From contig MAAU01000001.1 of assembly GCA_002162825.1 (NCBI GenBank), positions 1 through 54,635 on the forward strand: a DNA stretch of 54,635 nt, written 5' to 3'. Position numbers and translations under genes: made by a program. This DNA is from Gammaproteobacteria bacterium 54_18_T64 (GTDB lineage Bacteria > Pseudomonadota > Gammaproteobacteria > Pseudomonadales > Porticoccaceae). Positions 54,596 to 54,635 of this stretch are shown one piece after another (positions within the stretch are counted from its first letter, which is position 1; every line of letters starts with the position of its first letter). The notes under the pieces were generated by a model that was not told where the DNA came from, did no database searches, and saw nothing but the letters and a program-made list of their open reading frames with translations.

Positions 54596-54635
54596 GGCCA
54601 CTGCTGAGCGTGATGAAGCACACGTAATATTTCAA
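54583..54635 (-). CDS. C-terminal end of a ParE/RelE-type toxin gene, cut by the window edge
   Basis: The minus-strand frame ends at TAA 54583-54585 and encodes EILRVLHHAQQWPKAD, the usual last strand and tail of ParE/RelE toxins (RVLHGAQxWP). Only 16 codons are inside the window; start, antitoxin and most of the fold lie beyond the edge. Known toxins of this class poison gyrase or cleave mRNA and are paired with a small antitoxin. Confidence 0.6.
   Translation of the reverse strand, partial: EILRVLHHAQQWPKAD

Overview
The window comes from a gammaproteobacterium close to the Pseudomonas / Cellvibrionales side of the class, most likely a marine, aerobic heterotroph. Evidence for this is Pseudomonas-like gene order (rpmG-rpmB-radC-coaBC-algC-argB-slmA, pyrE-crc, rph-yicC-gmk-rpoZ-spoT-ridA, and the coxBA-cox11-coxC...ctaA-ctaB-sco block), a Crc homologue with a degenerate nuclease site, FabY, SlmA, HexR and an aa3-type cytochrome c oxidase. 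The genus cannot be named from the sequence. Most of the window is GC-rich and densely coded; TTG and GTG starts are frequent.

Layout. 1-3.5 kb (minus): a lipid or ketone catabolic block with a thiolase-like protein, an HMG-CoA-synthase-like protein fused to a DUF35 zinc-ribbon/OB domain, and a Baeyer-Villiger-type flavin monooxygenase. 3.5-4.1 kb: a long gap with a near-perfect operator-like palindrome. 4.1-8.2 kb (plus): small ORF, gshA, acpH, dsbB, lrgA, lrgB. 8.2-14.3 kb (minus): FKBP lipoprotein, trmB, DUF423, rpoH, ftsX, ftsE, ftsY. 14.4-19.1 kb: rsmD, coaD, mutM, rpmG/rpmB, radC, coaBC. 19.1-30.6 kb: membrane-anchored algC, argB, slmA, DUF4124 protein, pyrE, crc, rph, yicC, gmk, rpoZ, spoT, ridA. 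30.6-32.8 kb (minus): DUF1643, a VOC protein, DUF1330 and a luciferase-like oxidoreductase. 33.0-41.8 kb (mostly minus): the complete aa3 oxidase and its assembly set (SCO, farnesyltransferase, heme A synthase, a SCO-like CxxxC protein, SURF1, DUF2909, subunit III, Cox11, subunit I, subunit II fused to cytochrome c). 42.2-47.7 kb: an unknown protein, YheV, gamma-carbonic anhydrase, FabY, a GlxA-type AraC regulator, a VOC protein and a small unknown gene. 47.8-52.9 kb: orphan TRAP binding lipoprotein, uvrD bracketed by two copies of a dispersed repeat, hexR with a perfect autoregulatory palindrome, and a DUF442-type phosphatase-like protein.

52.9-54.6 kb is accessory. Base composition drops sharply. 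It starts with an unrecognised 275-residue protein whose His-Gly ... Cys-Phe-Gly layout looks like a caspase/CHAT-fold cysteine peptidase. A set of short tandem repeats (core GGGTCAGGTCTTTCCT), a two-helix membrane protein, and the C-terminal end of a convergent ParE/RelE-type toxin at the window edge follow. This is the best candidate for an undescribed system. No partner gene is obvious, so the assignment rests on motif layout alone.

How the parts work together: the cox block builds and loads heme A and copper into one terminal oxidase, with predicted redox-type sites (GCGAC-N5-GTCGC and an FNR-like box) in its upstream region. The housekeeping blocks cover translation, division, ppGpp turnover, nucleotide and CoA synthesis. 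The thiolase/DUF35/BVMO block and the LLM/VOC/DUF1330 block suggest oxidation of ketone- or lipid-like substrates.
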